From Aliiglaciecola lipolytica E3 (GTDB lineage Bacteria > Pseudomonadota > Gammaproteobacteria > Enterobacterales > Alteromonadaceae), in NCBI RefSeq assembly GCF_000314975.1, contig NZ_BAEN01000070.1:1-47390 (forward strand): a stretch of 47,390 nt of DNA, given 5' to 3'. Positions 20,157 to 27,283 of this stretch are shown here, piece by piece (the stretch's first letter is position 1; each line of letters opens with the position of its first letter). The position numbers and the translations under genes were made by a program. The notes below the pieces were generated by a model. That model was not told the DNA's origin, made no database searches, and saw only the letters and a program-made list of their open reading frames with translations.

Positions 20157-20183
20157 TTTAGTATTTTGTACAAATGTCGATAC
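20157..20183 (+). promoter_or_regulatory. Candidate sigma-28 (FliA) promoter of motX
   Basis: TTTAGTAT (20157-20164), an 11-bp spacer and GTCGATAC (20176-20183) compare with the FliA consensus TAAAGTTT-N11-GCCGATAA at 11 of 16 positions, including the central CGAT. It is 44 bp ahead of the motX start. A flagellar sigma factor would suit a motor gene; the match is moderate and made by eye. Confidence 0.35.
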
Positions 20184-20227
20184 AATACTGTATTAGGTCT
20201 AACTCTTGACTGTGTGGAACGTTCATC

Positions 20228-20857
20228 ATGGATTTATTTAAAATTTTATCAGTGACTACTGCATTAACGCTTTTTTCATTGTGCGCGCAAAGTGCTGAGC
20301 CAATCAAAGCCGTAGAGTTATATAGTCAAGACGAGTTAATTAACCTGATAAATAAAAACGAGCACCTTGATCGAGTTGTGTTAGATCGATGTCAATTGGT
20401 GCAAGATATTGAAGCGCGAGCAGATACCTTAAAAATTCCAGCATTTCAATTTTTATGGGGGGACATGTTAGCTTGGGGTGTGTGCATAGATGCAGAACCT
20501 AGCAGAGGGATTAGTTACATGCAGGAAGCTGCAGACCAAGGACTTGCGGCTGCGCTTGAACAGTTAGGTCGATACTATGCCACTGGCAAATTGGTGCAAG
20601 AAGATAAGCAGCGAGCGGTGATTTATCTGCGTGAAGCAGCCGCGCTGGGAAATTTAAAAGCGCAAATTCAACTTGCCGATTTGTTTATCGATGGATTCGG
20701 TAGCCGTTATGACTATGAAGATGCCTACCATTGGCTATACAACGCGATTACAAATGACAAGAAAACCCATGAAAAGATTGCCAGTTGTATGCAAGATTTA
20801 GAAAAACTAATGCATCCTAAAGCAGTTAGAACAGCGAAACGCCCATTAGACAGCTAG
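20228..20857 (+). CDS. motX: Sodium-type polar flagellar protein MotX
   Basis: MotX, 209 residues, a periplasmic T-ring component of the Na+-driven polar flagellar motor that works with MotY to dock PomA/PomB stators. It has a signal peptide (residues 1-22), then a region close to Vibrio MotX (YSQDELINLINKNEHLDRVV, RCQLVQDIEARA, FQFLWGDMLAWGVCID). Sel1-like repeats follow (ALEQLGRYYATGKLVQEDKQ, AQIQLADLFIDGFGS, YEDAYHWLYNAI). Cysteines at about residues 56 and 88 match the family. GGAAC precedes ATG 20228. Neighbours are not flagellar genes, which is common for motX. Identity is by recalled alignment. Confidence 0.87.
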   Translation: MDLFKILSVTTALTLFSLCAQSAEPIKAVELYSQDELINLINKNEHLDRVVLDRCQLVQDIEARADTLKIPAFQFLWGDMLAWGVCIDAEPSRGISYMQEAADQGLAAALEQLGRYYATGKLVQEDKQRAVIYLREAAALGNLKAQIQLADLFIDGFGSRYDYEDAYHWLYNAITNDKKTHEKIASCMQDLEKLMHPKAVRTAKRPLDS

Positions 20858-20873
20858 TGCATTTGTATAGAAA

Positions 20874-21524
20874 TTAAGACTTTTCTTGCTCAAAAGTTTC
20901 AAATTGTTCTGGCAAGTATTGTGCTAGTTGACCGGATAACTTCACATAGGTTTTGAGCGCCTCGGGCAGCGATGCATATATCTTTGGCAAATTATCCAGT
21001 AGTTTAATGTTGTTCACTTTTTTCGCTTGCTCAATCGCCATTGGAATGTCAGCAAAGGAACTAAACATAAGCAAACAGTGTTTTAGATCTCGTTGAAATT
21101 TTAATAACTTTTCAGGTTCTTTTGTTTCCACTTGTTGCCAGCAAGCCTGCCAAACCGACTCCAAACGAGAGTGCCCACTTAATAGCCCTTTCAACCATTC
21201 ACTCACTGATAACTTCTCAGATAAATTATCAGGTAAGGGAACTCCTTTACCGGGGAAATCAAGATTGTTGGTTCGCATCTGGGCTAATTCATATTGCAAA
21301 AGCCCCATTAAAACCTCAGCGACATGATCAATTTCCGCTTCAGAAATAGACCCACCGGCTCCCTTAAATGCCCATTTCAACCATTGGTCAGGCATTGGAA
21401 TTTCAGGTGCGGCGCTGACAGCGAATACCAAGCCACGAATATAATTTGGTGAATGTAATATTTTAGAATGCTTTGTACAAACGCTTTCAACTTGTTGTAA
21501 GGCTTCAGGTTTCACGAACGGCAA
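20874..21524 (-). CDS. YecA/YgfB-like protein (UPF0149)
   Basis: Uncharacterised cytoplasmic protein, 216 residues, all-helical by appearance. HSPNYIRGLVFAVSAAPEIPMPDQWLKWAF (about residues 23-53) resembles the UPF0149/YecA pattern 'G.l.gl..aP..i.p..Wl'. The remainder (WLKGLLSGHSRLESVW, LKHCLLMFSSFADIPMAIEQ) fits the second half of that family. The C-terminal zinc-binding SEC-C type motif seen in YecA is absent. It converges on motX (16 bp apart) and diverges from the TonB receptor gene. Confidence 0.6.
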   Translation of the reverse strand: MPFVKPEALQQVESVCTKHSKILHSPNYIRGLVFAVSAAPEIPMPDQWLKWAFKGAGGSISEAEIDHVAEVLMGLLQYELAQMRTNNLDFPGKGVPLPDNLSEKLSVSEWLKGLLSGHSRLESVWQACWQQVETKEPEKLLKFQRDLKHCLLMFSSFADIPMAIEQAKKVNNIKLLDNLPKIYASLPEALKTYVKLSGQLAQYLPEQFETFEQEKS

Positions 21525-21588
21525 TACACTTTCCTAGCATTAATTTAATCTTAAAATTGAAGTCATTTTCGAAAACGCAAAATAAACA

Positions 21589-21619
21589 TTGACAAAAAAA
21601 CGGTTTAAAACGTTATAAT
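21589..21619 (+). promoter_or_regulatory. Promoter of the zinc TonB receptor
   Basis: TTGACA (21589-21594) and TATAAT (21614-21619) are both perfect sigma-70 hexamers, with a long spacer of 19 bp. The -10 lies inside the first Zur-box-like palindrome, so a bound repressor would cover the polymerase site. The receptor starts at GTG 21680. Confidence 0.65.
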
Positions 21620-21625
21620 ATATCA
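21611..21625. promoter_or_regulatory. Zur-box-like operator 1
   Basis: CGTTATAATATATCA agrees with the gammaproteobacterial Zur core TGTTATANTATAACA (recalled from znuA/znuCB operators) at all but two positions and is nearly palindromic. It overlaps the -10 of the receptor promoter, the expected place for zinc-dependent repression. Confidence 0.65.
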
Positions 21626-21627
21626 AT

Positions 21628-21642
21628 TGATACAGTATAACA
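21628..21642. promoter_or_regulatory. Zur-box-like operator 2
   Basis: TGATACAGTATAACA matches the same Zur core except at two positions. Its centre is 17 bp from operator 1, so two dimers could sit side by side, covering the -10 and the start site. Two matching boxes make a chance AT-rich match less likely. Confidence 0.6.
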
Positions 21643-21679
21643 TTGCATTAACAAATTAACGATACTCAAGGGGATCACC

Positions 21680-23884
21680 GTGCTTCCGCAACCATACTCT
21701 TTACTTGCCAGTACCATTTTTATAGCACTAAGTGTTTCCAATCAAGCCATCGCACAAACTAAACCTATTCAAAAAGATGAGCAAGATATAGAAAAGCTAG
21801 TCATAACCTCTAATCCACTCAATCCAACGGTACTCGAGTCCGCAACACCTGTTTCTATTATCGCTGGAGATGATTTGGAATCGAGAATTGCTCCCACTCT
21901 AGGCGAAACATTAAAAAATGTGCCTGGTGTACATAGTACTTATTTCGGGCCAGTTTCAAGTAGCCCTATTATTAGAGGACTTGACGGACCTAGAGTCAAG
22001 GTTTTACAAAATGGTCTCGACGTATCGGATGCCTCACGTGTTGGTCCTGACCATGTGGTCTCAACAGAATCTGCAAATGCTACTCAGATAGAAGTACTTC
22101 GAGGACCTGCAACCCTATTGTATGGCAGTGGTGCAATTGGTGGCGTAGTGAACATTGTAGATAATCGATTACCCACCCAAAGACGCGAAGAAATAGATGG
22201 CAAAGTGAGTTACTTACACGACAGTGTTTCTAGTGAGGATTTGTTTAATCTAAATGTAGACGGTGGCAACAACACTGTGATGTGGCACTTCGATGCCTTT
22301 GATAGACAAACGGAAAATTATAAAATTCCAGGTTCTGCAGAAATAGATGGCACGGAAGATAGTGGTGAACTAGATAATTCTTTTATCGACGCAAGCGGTT
22401 TTACAGCAGGTTTAGGATGGGCATCGGATAATTTGAACGTCGCCTTCTCTTTTGGTCAGCTTGATAGCGATTATGGCATTCCCGGTCACTCGCATCACGA
22501 TGAGCATGAAGAAGAAGATCATGATGAAGATGAACATGAAGAAGAACATGATGAAGAGCACGAAGAGGAAGTATTTGGTCGCTTAAAACAAGATCGTTAT
22601 CAATTCTTAGTAGACTTCCATGATTTAGACGGCTTTTTTACTGAAATAAAATTTCGAAATGCTTACACCGATTATAATCATAGTGAAATTGAAGATGGTG
22701 AGATAGGAACAACTTTTACTAACGAATCATTTGAATCTCGACTGTGGGGTAAACACCGCAGCATCAATGGTTGGGAAGGTGTTCTCGGGCTTAACTACAC
22801 TAATACCGACTTTTCAGCGTTAGGGGAAGAAGCCTTCACGCCAGCCTCTGAAAGTGATTCTGCAGCCATATTTTTGCTCGAAGAGAAACACTCAGGTGCA
22901 TTCTTGTGGCAATTAGGATTTCGCTATGAAAAAAGTAATATAGCTGTTGATAACAGTTTTTATATAACTGAAGATGATGCACCAGACATTTTCTTTGAAG
23001 AAGAAAGCTTTTCTTCATTGAGTCTATCAGCAGGGGTTGTTTGGAGTATTCGAGACAACGCAACTCTCTCTTTCAACTATGCTCGCTCTGAACGAGCACC
23101 TTCTGCAGCTGAACTATTTTCCAATGGTTTACATATTGCTACCAGTACCTATGAATTGGGTGCAGCATTTGAGATTGAACCGGCAGATGAAGCGGGTGAA
23201 TACCAAATAGTGCAGAATACACATGCGCCAGAAAAAGAAATTTCCAATAATATCGACATTACTTACCAAGTTTCAGGTAAATCAGTCGAAGCAACTTTCA
23301 GTATGTTTTACAACCAAATTGATAACTACCTGTTTCAACAAAATACAGGTTTGGTTGCTGAAGACGGTCATATTCATAATGAGGACGAAATAGAGGAAGA
23401 AGGCCTTGAAGAGCATGACCATGAAGAAACAGCGCTTCCGATCTATTTATTTCGTCAACAAAATGCAGATATTTATGGACTTGAAGCAGAAGTTGATTGG
23501 CACTTAAGCAAACAATTTCGCTTAGAAACCTTTGCGGATATTACTAAAGCTGAATTAAGTAATGGGGAAAATCTACCGCGAATTCCGCCTGCACGAATTG
23601 GTTTTGGGTTACATTTTGAAAGTGACTATTGGCACGCAGAATTAGGCGCGACCTACAATGCGAAACAAGACAATATCGCTGAATATGAAACGGAAACAGC
23701 TGGCTACACCTTAGTCAATGCGGCATTTAATTACTATATAGATGTTTCAGATAATGAATTGGTACTATTTGTTAGAGGCAACAATCTTTTAGATAAAGAA
23801 GCCCGAGTACATGCGTCCTTTATAAAAGATACCGCACCTCTACCTGGCCGCTCAATCGTTGTTGGCGCGAGAATGCACTTCTAA
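21680..23884 (+). CDS. znuD: ZnuD-like TonB-dependent zinc receptor
   Basis: Outer-membrane TonB-dependent receptor, 734 residues, probably for zinc. It starts at GTG 21680 with AAGGGG 8 bases upstream. The signal peptide ends near residue 25 (AIA-QTK), the TonB box is around EKLVITSN, and the plug domain contains ETLKNVPGVHSTYFGPVSSS and EVLRGPATLLYGSGAIGGVV. The 22-strand barrel ends in a C-terminal Phe (GARMHF). Two loops are rich in His, Asp and Glu: about residues 270-297 (GHSHHDEHEEEDHDEDEHEE...) and 562-584 (GHIHNEDEIEEE...HDHEE). These match the metal-capturing loops of ZnuD. Two Zur-like operators overlap its promoter, supporting zinc starvation control. Confidence 0.88.
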   Translation: MLPQPYSLLASTIFIALSVSNQAIAQTKPIQKDEQDIEKLVITSNPLNPTVLESATPVSIIAGDDLESRIAPTLGETLKNVPGVHSTYFGPVSSSPIIRGLDGPRVKVLQNGLDVSDASRVGPDHVVSTESANATQIEVLRGPATLLYGSGAIGGVVNIVDNRLPTQRREEIDGKVSYLHDSVSSEDLFNLNVDGGNNTVMWHFDAFDRQTENYKIPGSAEIDGTEDSGELDNSFIDASGFTAGLGWASDNLNVAFSFGQLDSDYGIPGHSHHDEHEEEDHDEDEHEEEHDEEHEEEVFGRLKQDRYQFLVDFHDLDGFFTEIKFRNAYTDYNHSEIEDGEIGTTFTNESFESRLWGKHRSINGWEGVLGLNYTNTDFSALGEEAFTPASESDSAAIFLLEEKHSGAFLWQLGFRYEKSNIAVDNSFYITEDDAPDIFFEEESFSSLSLSAGVVWSIRDNATLSFNYARSERAPSAAELFSNGLHIATSTYELGAAFEIEPADEAGEYQIVQNTHAPEKEISNNIDITYQVSGKSVEATFSMFYNQIDNYLFQQNTGLVAEDGHIHNEDEIEEEGLEEHDHEETALPIYLFRQQNADIYGLEAEVDWHLSKQFRLETFADITKAELSNGENLPRIPPARIGFGLHFESDYWHAELGATYNAKQDNIAEYETETAGYTLVNAAFNYYIDVSDNELVLFVRGNNLLDKEARVHASFIKDTAPLPGRSIVVGARMHF

Positions 23885-23896
23885 ATCTCTTTCAAA

Positions 23897-23938
23897 ACAG
23901 TGGCTTTGTTACGATTTCTTATTGTGCAAGGCCACTGT
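23897..23938. terminator. Hairpin after the zinc receptor gene
   Basis: ACAGTGGCTTTG (23897-23908) pairs with CAAGGCCACTGT (23927-23938) over 12 bp with one G-T wobble, starting 13 bp after the receptor stop. There is no long T-run afterwards (CATTAATCC), so it may be a weak terminator and allow read-through into the Nramp gene. Confidence 0.5.
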
Positions 23939-24019
23939 CATTAATCCAAATAAATTTACTATCAATTACTCTATAAGCTTGCTAACGTTTTAGGACGTCA
24001 TCGTTAGGTATTGATTCTC

Positions 24020-25216
24020 ATGAAAAAATTTGGACCTGCCCTATTAGTTACTGCCGCATTTATTGGACCCGGTACGGTAACCACTGCCACTTTAGCAGGC
24101 GGAAACTACGGTTTTGCTTTGGTATGGGCATTAATTTTCTCGGTTATCGCAACATTTGTTCTGCAAGAAATGGCATCGCGTTTAGGATTAGTCACTGGTC
24201 GAGGATTAGCGGAAGCAATCACCGAACAATTTTCAGGTATCAAAAGATTGTTAGCCGTGTTTTTGGTAATTAGTGCCATTGGTATAGGAAATGCAGCTTA
24301 TCAAGGTGGTAATTTAACGGGTGCAGCGCTTGGTTTATCTGGTTTGGCAGGAGGGAAACTTGTTCATTGGGTTTGGTTACTTGCAGCAATTTCAAGTGCA
24401 TTACTACTCTCAGGAAAATACAAGTTAGTTGAAAAAGCCCTTATCGGCTTAGTGCTTACCATGTCGACTGTATTTATCGCGACCATGTTTATTGCTGGAC
24501 CAGATTTAATAGAGATTCTCAAAGGTGCATTTTCGTTTGCGTTACCTAGTGGTAGCAGTTTAATGGTTATCGCTTTGATTGGCACCACAGTAGTGCCCTA
24601 CAACCTGTTCTTGCATGCGAGTATCGTTGCTAACAACCGGCAGGATAATCAGGATCTTCCATCCGCAATGAAGAATAACCGTATCGATACTACGTTATCG
24701 ATTGGGCTTGGCGGATTCATCACCTTGTCAATTCTGTCTTGTGCTGCCACTGCATTCTTTGCCACGCAAACTGAAGTACAAGCACACAATATAGGCCAAC
24801 AATTAACACCCTTGTTAGGTAACTACGCTAATATTTTCTTTGCTATAGGATTATTTTCTGCCGGTCTTACCAGCGCAATTACAGCTCCGTTGGCGGCGGC
24901 GTATGCAGTAAGTGGCGCGCTTGGCTGGCAACCTGATCTTTCAAATAAGAAATTTAAGACTATCTGGATAACCGTAATGCTTGCTGGCATCACATTTGCC
25001 AGCATCGGCATTAAACCACTGGCAGCAATTTTATTTGCCCAAGCAGCCAACGGGTTACTGTTACCGGTTATTGCAATATTTTTAATTTGGACATTAAACA
25101 ATAAGAGCTTAATGGGAAATCAAACAAATGGATTTTTAGCCAATCTGTTTGGTGGCTTAATTGTCGCGTTTGTATCCACATTGGGATTATATAAAGTCGT
25201 CAGCTTATTTTTCTGA
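24020..25216 (+). CDS. Non-canonical Nramp-fold membrane transporter
   Basis: Inner-membrane protein of the Nramp (SLC11) superfamily, 398 residues, about 11 transmembrane segments. The opening FGPALLVTAAFIGPGTVTTA aligns with Nramp TM1, but the metal-binding DPGN is G16-P17-G18-T19 here. In TM6 the MPH motif is V192-P193-Y194 within VVPYNLFLHAS. All three canonical side-chain ligands (Asp, Asn, Met) are therefore replaced, so Mn/Fe transport by the usual site is doubtful. It starts at ATG 24020 with TTAGG upstream. It follows the zinc receptor by 135 bp on the same strand; a shared role in metal handling is inference. Its end carries the terminator at 25193. Confidence 0.85.
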   Translation: MKKFGPALLVTAAFIGPGTVTTATLAGGNYGFALVWALIFSVIATFVLQEMASRLGLVTGRGLAEAITEQFSGIKRLLAVFLVISAIGIGNAAYQGGNLTGAALGLSGLAGGKLVHWVWLLAAISSALLLSGKYKLVEKALIGLVLTMSTVFIATMFIAGPDLIEILKGAFSFALPSGSSLMVIALIGTTVVPYNLFLHASIVANNRQDNQDLPSAMKNNRIDTTLSIGLGGFITLSILSCAATAFFATQTEVQAHNIGQQLTPLLGNYANIFFAIGLFSAGLTSAITAPLAAAYAVSGALGWQPDLSNKKFKTIWITVMLAGITFASIGIKPLAAILFAQAANGLLLPVIAIFLIWTLNNKSLMGNQTNGFLANLFGGLIVAFVSTLGLYKVVSLFF

Positions 25217-25223
25217 CGACTTT
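25193..25223. terminator. Bidirectional terminator over the Nramp gene 3' end
   Basis: AAAGTCGTCAG (25193-25203) and CTGACGACTTT (25213-25223) form an 11-bp perfect stem with a 9-nt T-rich loop. The left arm encodes the last residues of the Nramp-like protein. It separates that gene from the convergent aminotransferase gene. Confidence 0.85.
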
Positions 25224-25234
25224 GTTTCTCGCTA

Positions 25235-26362
25235 TTAAGCAGTTAGTCTTTTAAATGCTTCTTCAAGCATACTTCTTGGACAACCAAAGTTGATTCTAAC
25301 AAACTGTTTGTTACCAAAATCCACACCTGGTGAAGGACCCACACCTTTACTTTCAAAATAGGCTTGAGGATTATCTAGCCCCAACCCACTAGCATCAATC
25401 CATGCAAGAAAAGTTGCCTCCACTTTTAACATGCGCAGACCGTCAATTTGCGCAATTTTTTGTTCAATGTAAGCTAAGTTTCCACGCAAATAATCAAGTA
25501 AGTCAGCGTGCCATTCATCACACTTTGTAAACGCTGCCTCAGTCGCTACTAGCCCCATAACATTTGCCCAAGGAATAAACCCTCTCATGCCAAGAACAAA
25601 TTTTGACCGCAGCTTGTTATCGGGAATTATGGCAAACGAAGTACCTAAACCAGCAACATTGAAGGTTTTACTGGCTGCCATTAAGGTAATTGAGTGATTT
25701 TCTAGACCGGGGAAATTACCTGCTGGCAAATGAGCTAGCGTTTGATCAAGAATGAGGTCGCAATGGATTTCATCTGAGCATAACTTAACGTCAAATTTAT
25801 TACATATTTCGCTAATTCTACGTAATTCAGATTCATTCAAAACCGAACCCACAGGGTTCATTGGATTGCAGATAATGAATAACTTGCACTTAGGATCACT
25901 TGCTTGTTTTTCAAGTTGATCAAAATCCAAGGTCCAGCGACCATCCACTTCAACACTAGCAATTTCTATCGTTTTTAGACCACTGATACCCGGTGCAGCT
26001 CGCAACGGAGGGTAGTTAGGTGTTTGAATCATCACTGAATCACCGGCTTCGCAATACGCTTTACAGGCTACATTGAAGGCTGGAACAACACCCGGTGTCC
26101 ATACAATCCATTGGGGATCAATTTGCCAATCATATTTATCTTTTAACCAGCGTTGTACAGCTTGATTAGCCGGTTCATATTGAGCTGGTAGTGTATAACC
26201 GAATAAACCATGTTTAACACGATCAGCAAGTGCCAACTGTATAGCCTGAGGACTGGCAAATTCGGTATCAGCTACCCACATAGGCAAAATATCTTTGCCC
26301 TTGTATTTCTCCCATTTGAATGAATAAGTAGAGGATCTATCGATAACGTCATCAAACTGCAT
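25235..26362 (-). CDS. PatB/MalY-type PLP aminotransferase (C-S lyase)
   Basis: Fold-type I pyridoxal-phosphate enzyme, 375 residues, of the MalY/PatB group, usually cystathionine beta-lyases (C-S lyases). The N-terminal signature YKGKDILPMWVADTEFASP is near residues 20-38. NPMNPVG near 165 and SDEIHCDLIL near 198 fit the cofactor site, and the Schiff-base lysine is K232 in AASKTFNVAG. C-terminal FVRINFGCPRSMLEEA is typical. AGGAACCC precedes ATG 26362. It stands between the Nramp gene (convergent) and a receiver gene upstream on the same strand (52 bp). Confidence 0.88.
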   Translation of the reverse strand: MQFDDVIDRSSTYSFKWEKYKGKDILPMWVADTEFASPQAIQLALADRVKHGLFGYTLPAQYEPANQAVQRWLKDKYDWQIDPQWIVWTPGVVPAFNVACKAYCEAGDSVMIQTPNYPPLRAAPGISGLKTIEIASVEVDGRWTLDFDQLEKQASDPKCKLFIICNPMNPVGSVLNESELRRISEICNKFDVKLCSDEIHCDLILDQTLAHLPAGNFPGLENHSITLMAASKTFNVAGLGTSFAIIPDNKLRSKFVLGMRGFIPWANVMGLVATEAAFTKCDEWHADLLDYLRGNLAYIEQKIAQIDGLRMLKVEATFLAWIDASGLGLDNPQAYFESKGVGPSPGVDFGNKQFVRINFGCPRSMLEEAFKRLTA

Positions 26363-26414
26363 GAGGGTTCCTATAACGATTGTAAAAACTGAAGAAGAGG
26401 AGATAAAAAAGAGG

Positions 26415-26783
26415 TTAATTTAATAGTCTGGCAACTCTTTCTGTTAAATCATGGTTTTTAAATGGCTTTGCAATAAAACCAGAAGCACCTGCTTCTTTTG
26501 CTGACATAACCAAGTCTCTTGTGGCCGTACCGGTTATCATTAAAAATGGGATTTCTTTATTTTTTGATCGCACCATTTTCAATACAGTAATGCCATCATG
26601 TTCGGGCATTTGCCAATCACAAATGACTAAATCAATACCACTTAAATCATTTTTGACCACATAGTTAATTGCTTCTACCGAACTGTTTATCGCGATAATC
26701 TCACCTTCAACAAACTCTTCTAAAATGTGTTGCAATAATTCTAAGGTAATCTGATCATCATCTATTACAAGTATTTTACGCAT
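26415..26783 (-). CDS. CheY-like single-domain response regulator
   Basis: Receiver domain alone, 122 residues, no output domain. Acidic pocket DDD at residues 8-10, phospho-acceptor D56 in CDWQMP, switch Thr in MITGTA, and conserved Lys in FIAKPF near 106. I start at ATG 26783 with AAGGTATGG upstream, not the TTG three bases earlier. No kinase gene is adjacent, so the partner is unknown. It is divergent from the FNR-controlled DUF2892 gene, and the FNR box lies 144 bp upstream of its start. Confidence 0.9.
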   Translation of the reverse strand: MRKILVIDDDQITLELLQHILEEFVEGEIIAINSSVEAINYVVKNDLSGIDLVICDWQMPEHDGITVLKMVRSKNKEIPFLMITGTATRDLVMSAKEAGASGFIAKPFKNHDLTERVARLLN

Positions 26784-26926
26784 CAACCATACCTTTTTAA
26801 CGCTACATATTGGGTAATTAATATACTCTTAACAAACTCACTTGAACATCTAATTTACAGCAAATGTTCAATTCACATTCTGCCATTTTCTAATTTAAAT
26901 TCGCAATAAGCAAACGTGTTTATAGA

Positions 26927-26940
26927 TTGATTTAGATCAA
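26927..26940. promoter_or_regulatory. FNR-type operator
   Basis: TTGATTTAGATCAA is a perfect match to the FNR/Anr/EtrA consensus TTGATN4ATCAA. Its centre (26933.5) is about 41.5 bp from a predicted start near 26975, and TAAAAT (26963-26968) stands as the -10. This is the classic class II activator geometry for the gene at 26996. Activation under oxygen limitation is predicted. Confidence 0.8.
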
Positions 26941-26995
26941 GTCATATTTTTTTGTACCAATCTAAAATAGCAACATTGATTGAGGAGATAGAAAT

Positions 26996-27223
26996 ATGAA
27001 ACAAAATGTGGGCATTTTAGATACAGCGATTCGCTCAGTTCTAGCATTGATCATGTTAGCGATTGCATTTGAAGGACTTTATGGTACTACCGCAAGTATA
27101 ATATTAGCAGTGATAGGTGGCGCATTATTCTACACAAGCAGTTTTGGGGTTTGCTACATTTACAAATTACTCGGTATCGACACATACCCCAACTTTAAGG
27201 ATGATTCTTATCACCCAGAATAA
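26996..27223 (+). CDS. DUF2892 membrane protein
   Basis: Inner-membrane protein of 75 residues with two transmembrane segments (SVLALIMLAIAFEGL and SIILAVIGGALFYTSSF), followed by GVCYIYKLLGIDT with a conserved cysteine. This is the DUF2892/YgaP-tail type, often next to or fused with rhodanese domains; the family role is unclear. GAGGAGAT lies ideally before ATG 26996. It is monocistronic, with a perfect FNR box at -41.5, so it probably rises at low oxygen. Confidence 0.85.
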   Translation: MKQNVGILDTAIRSVLALIMLAIAFEGLYGTTASIILAVIGGALFYTSSFGVCYIYKLLGIDTYPNFKDDSYHPE

Positions 27224-27283
27224 ACACGGTAATGTTAGTGATATTAATTGAAACACAAACGAAACAGCTGGTTAAAATAAACA

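Noticed and set aside
22489-22575. GAA/GAT/CAT-rich low-complexity DNA as a possible CRISPR or simple-repeat locus
   Set aside because: It is in frame within the receptor gene and encodes the His/Asp/Glu metal-binding loop.
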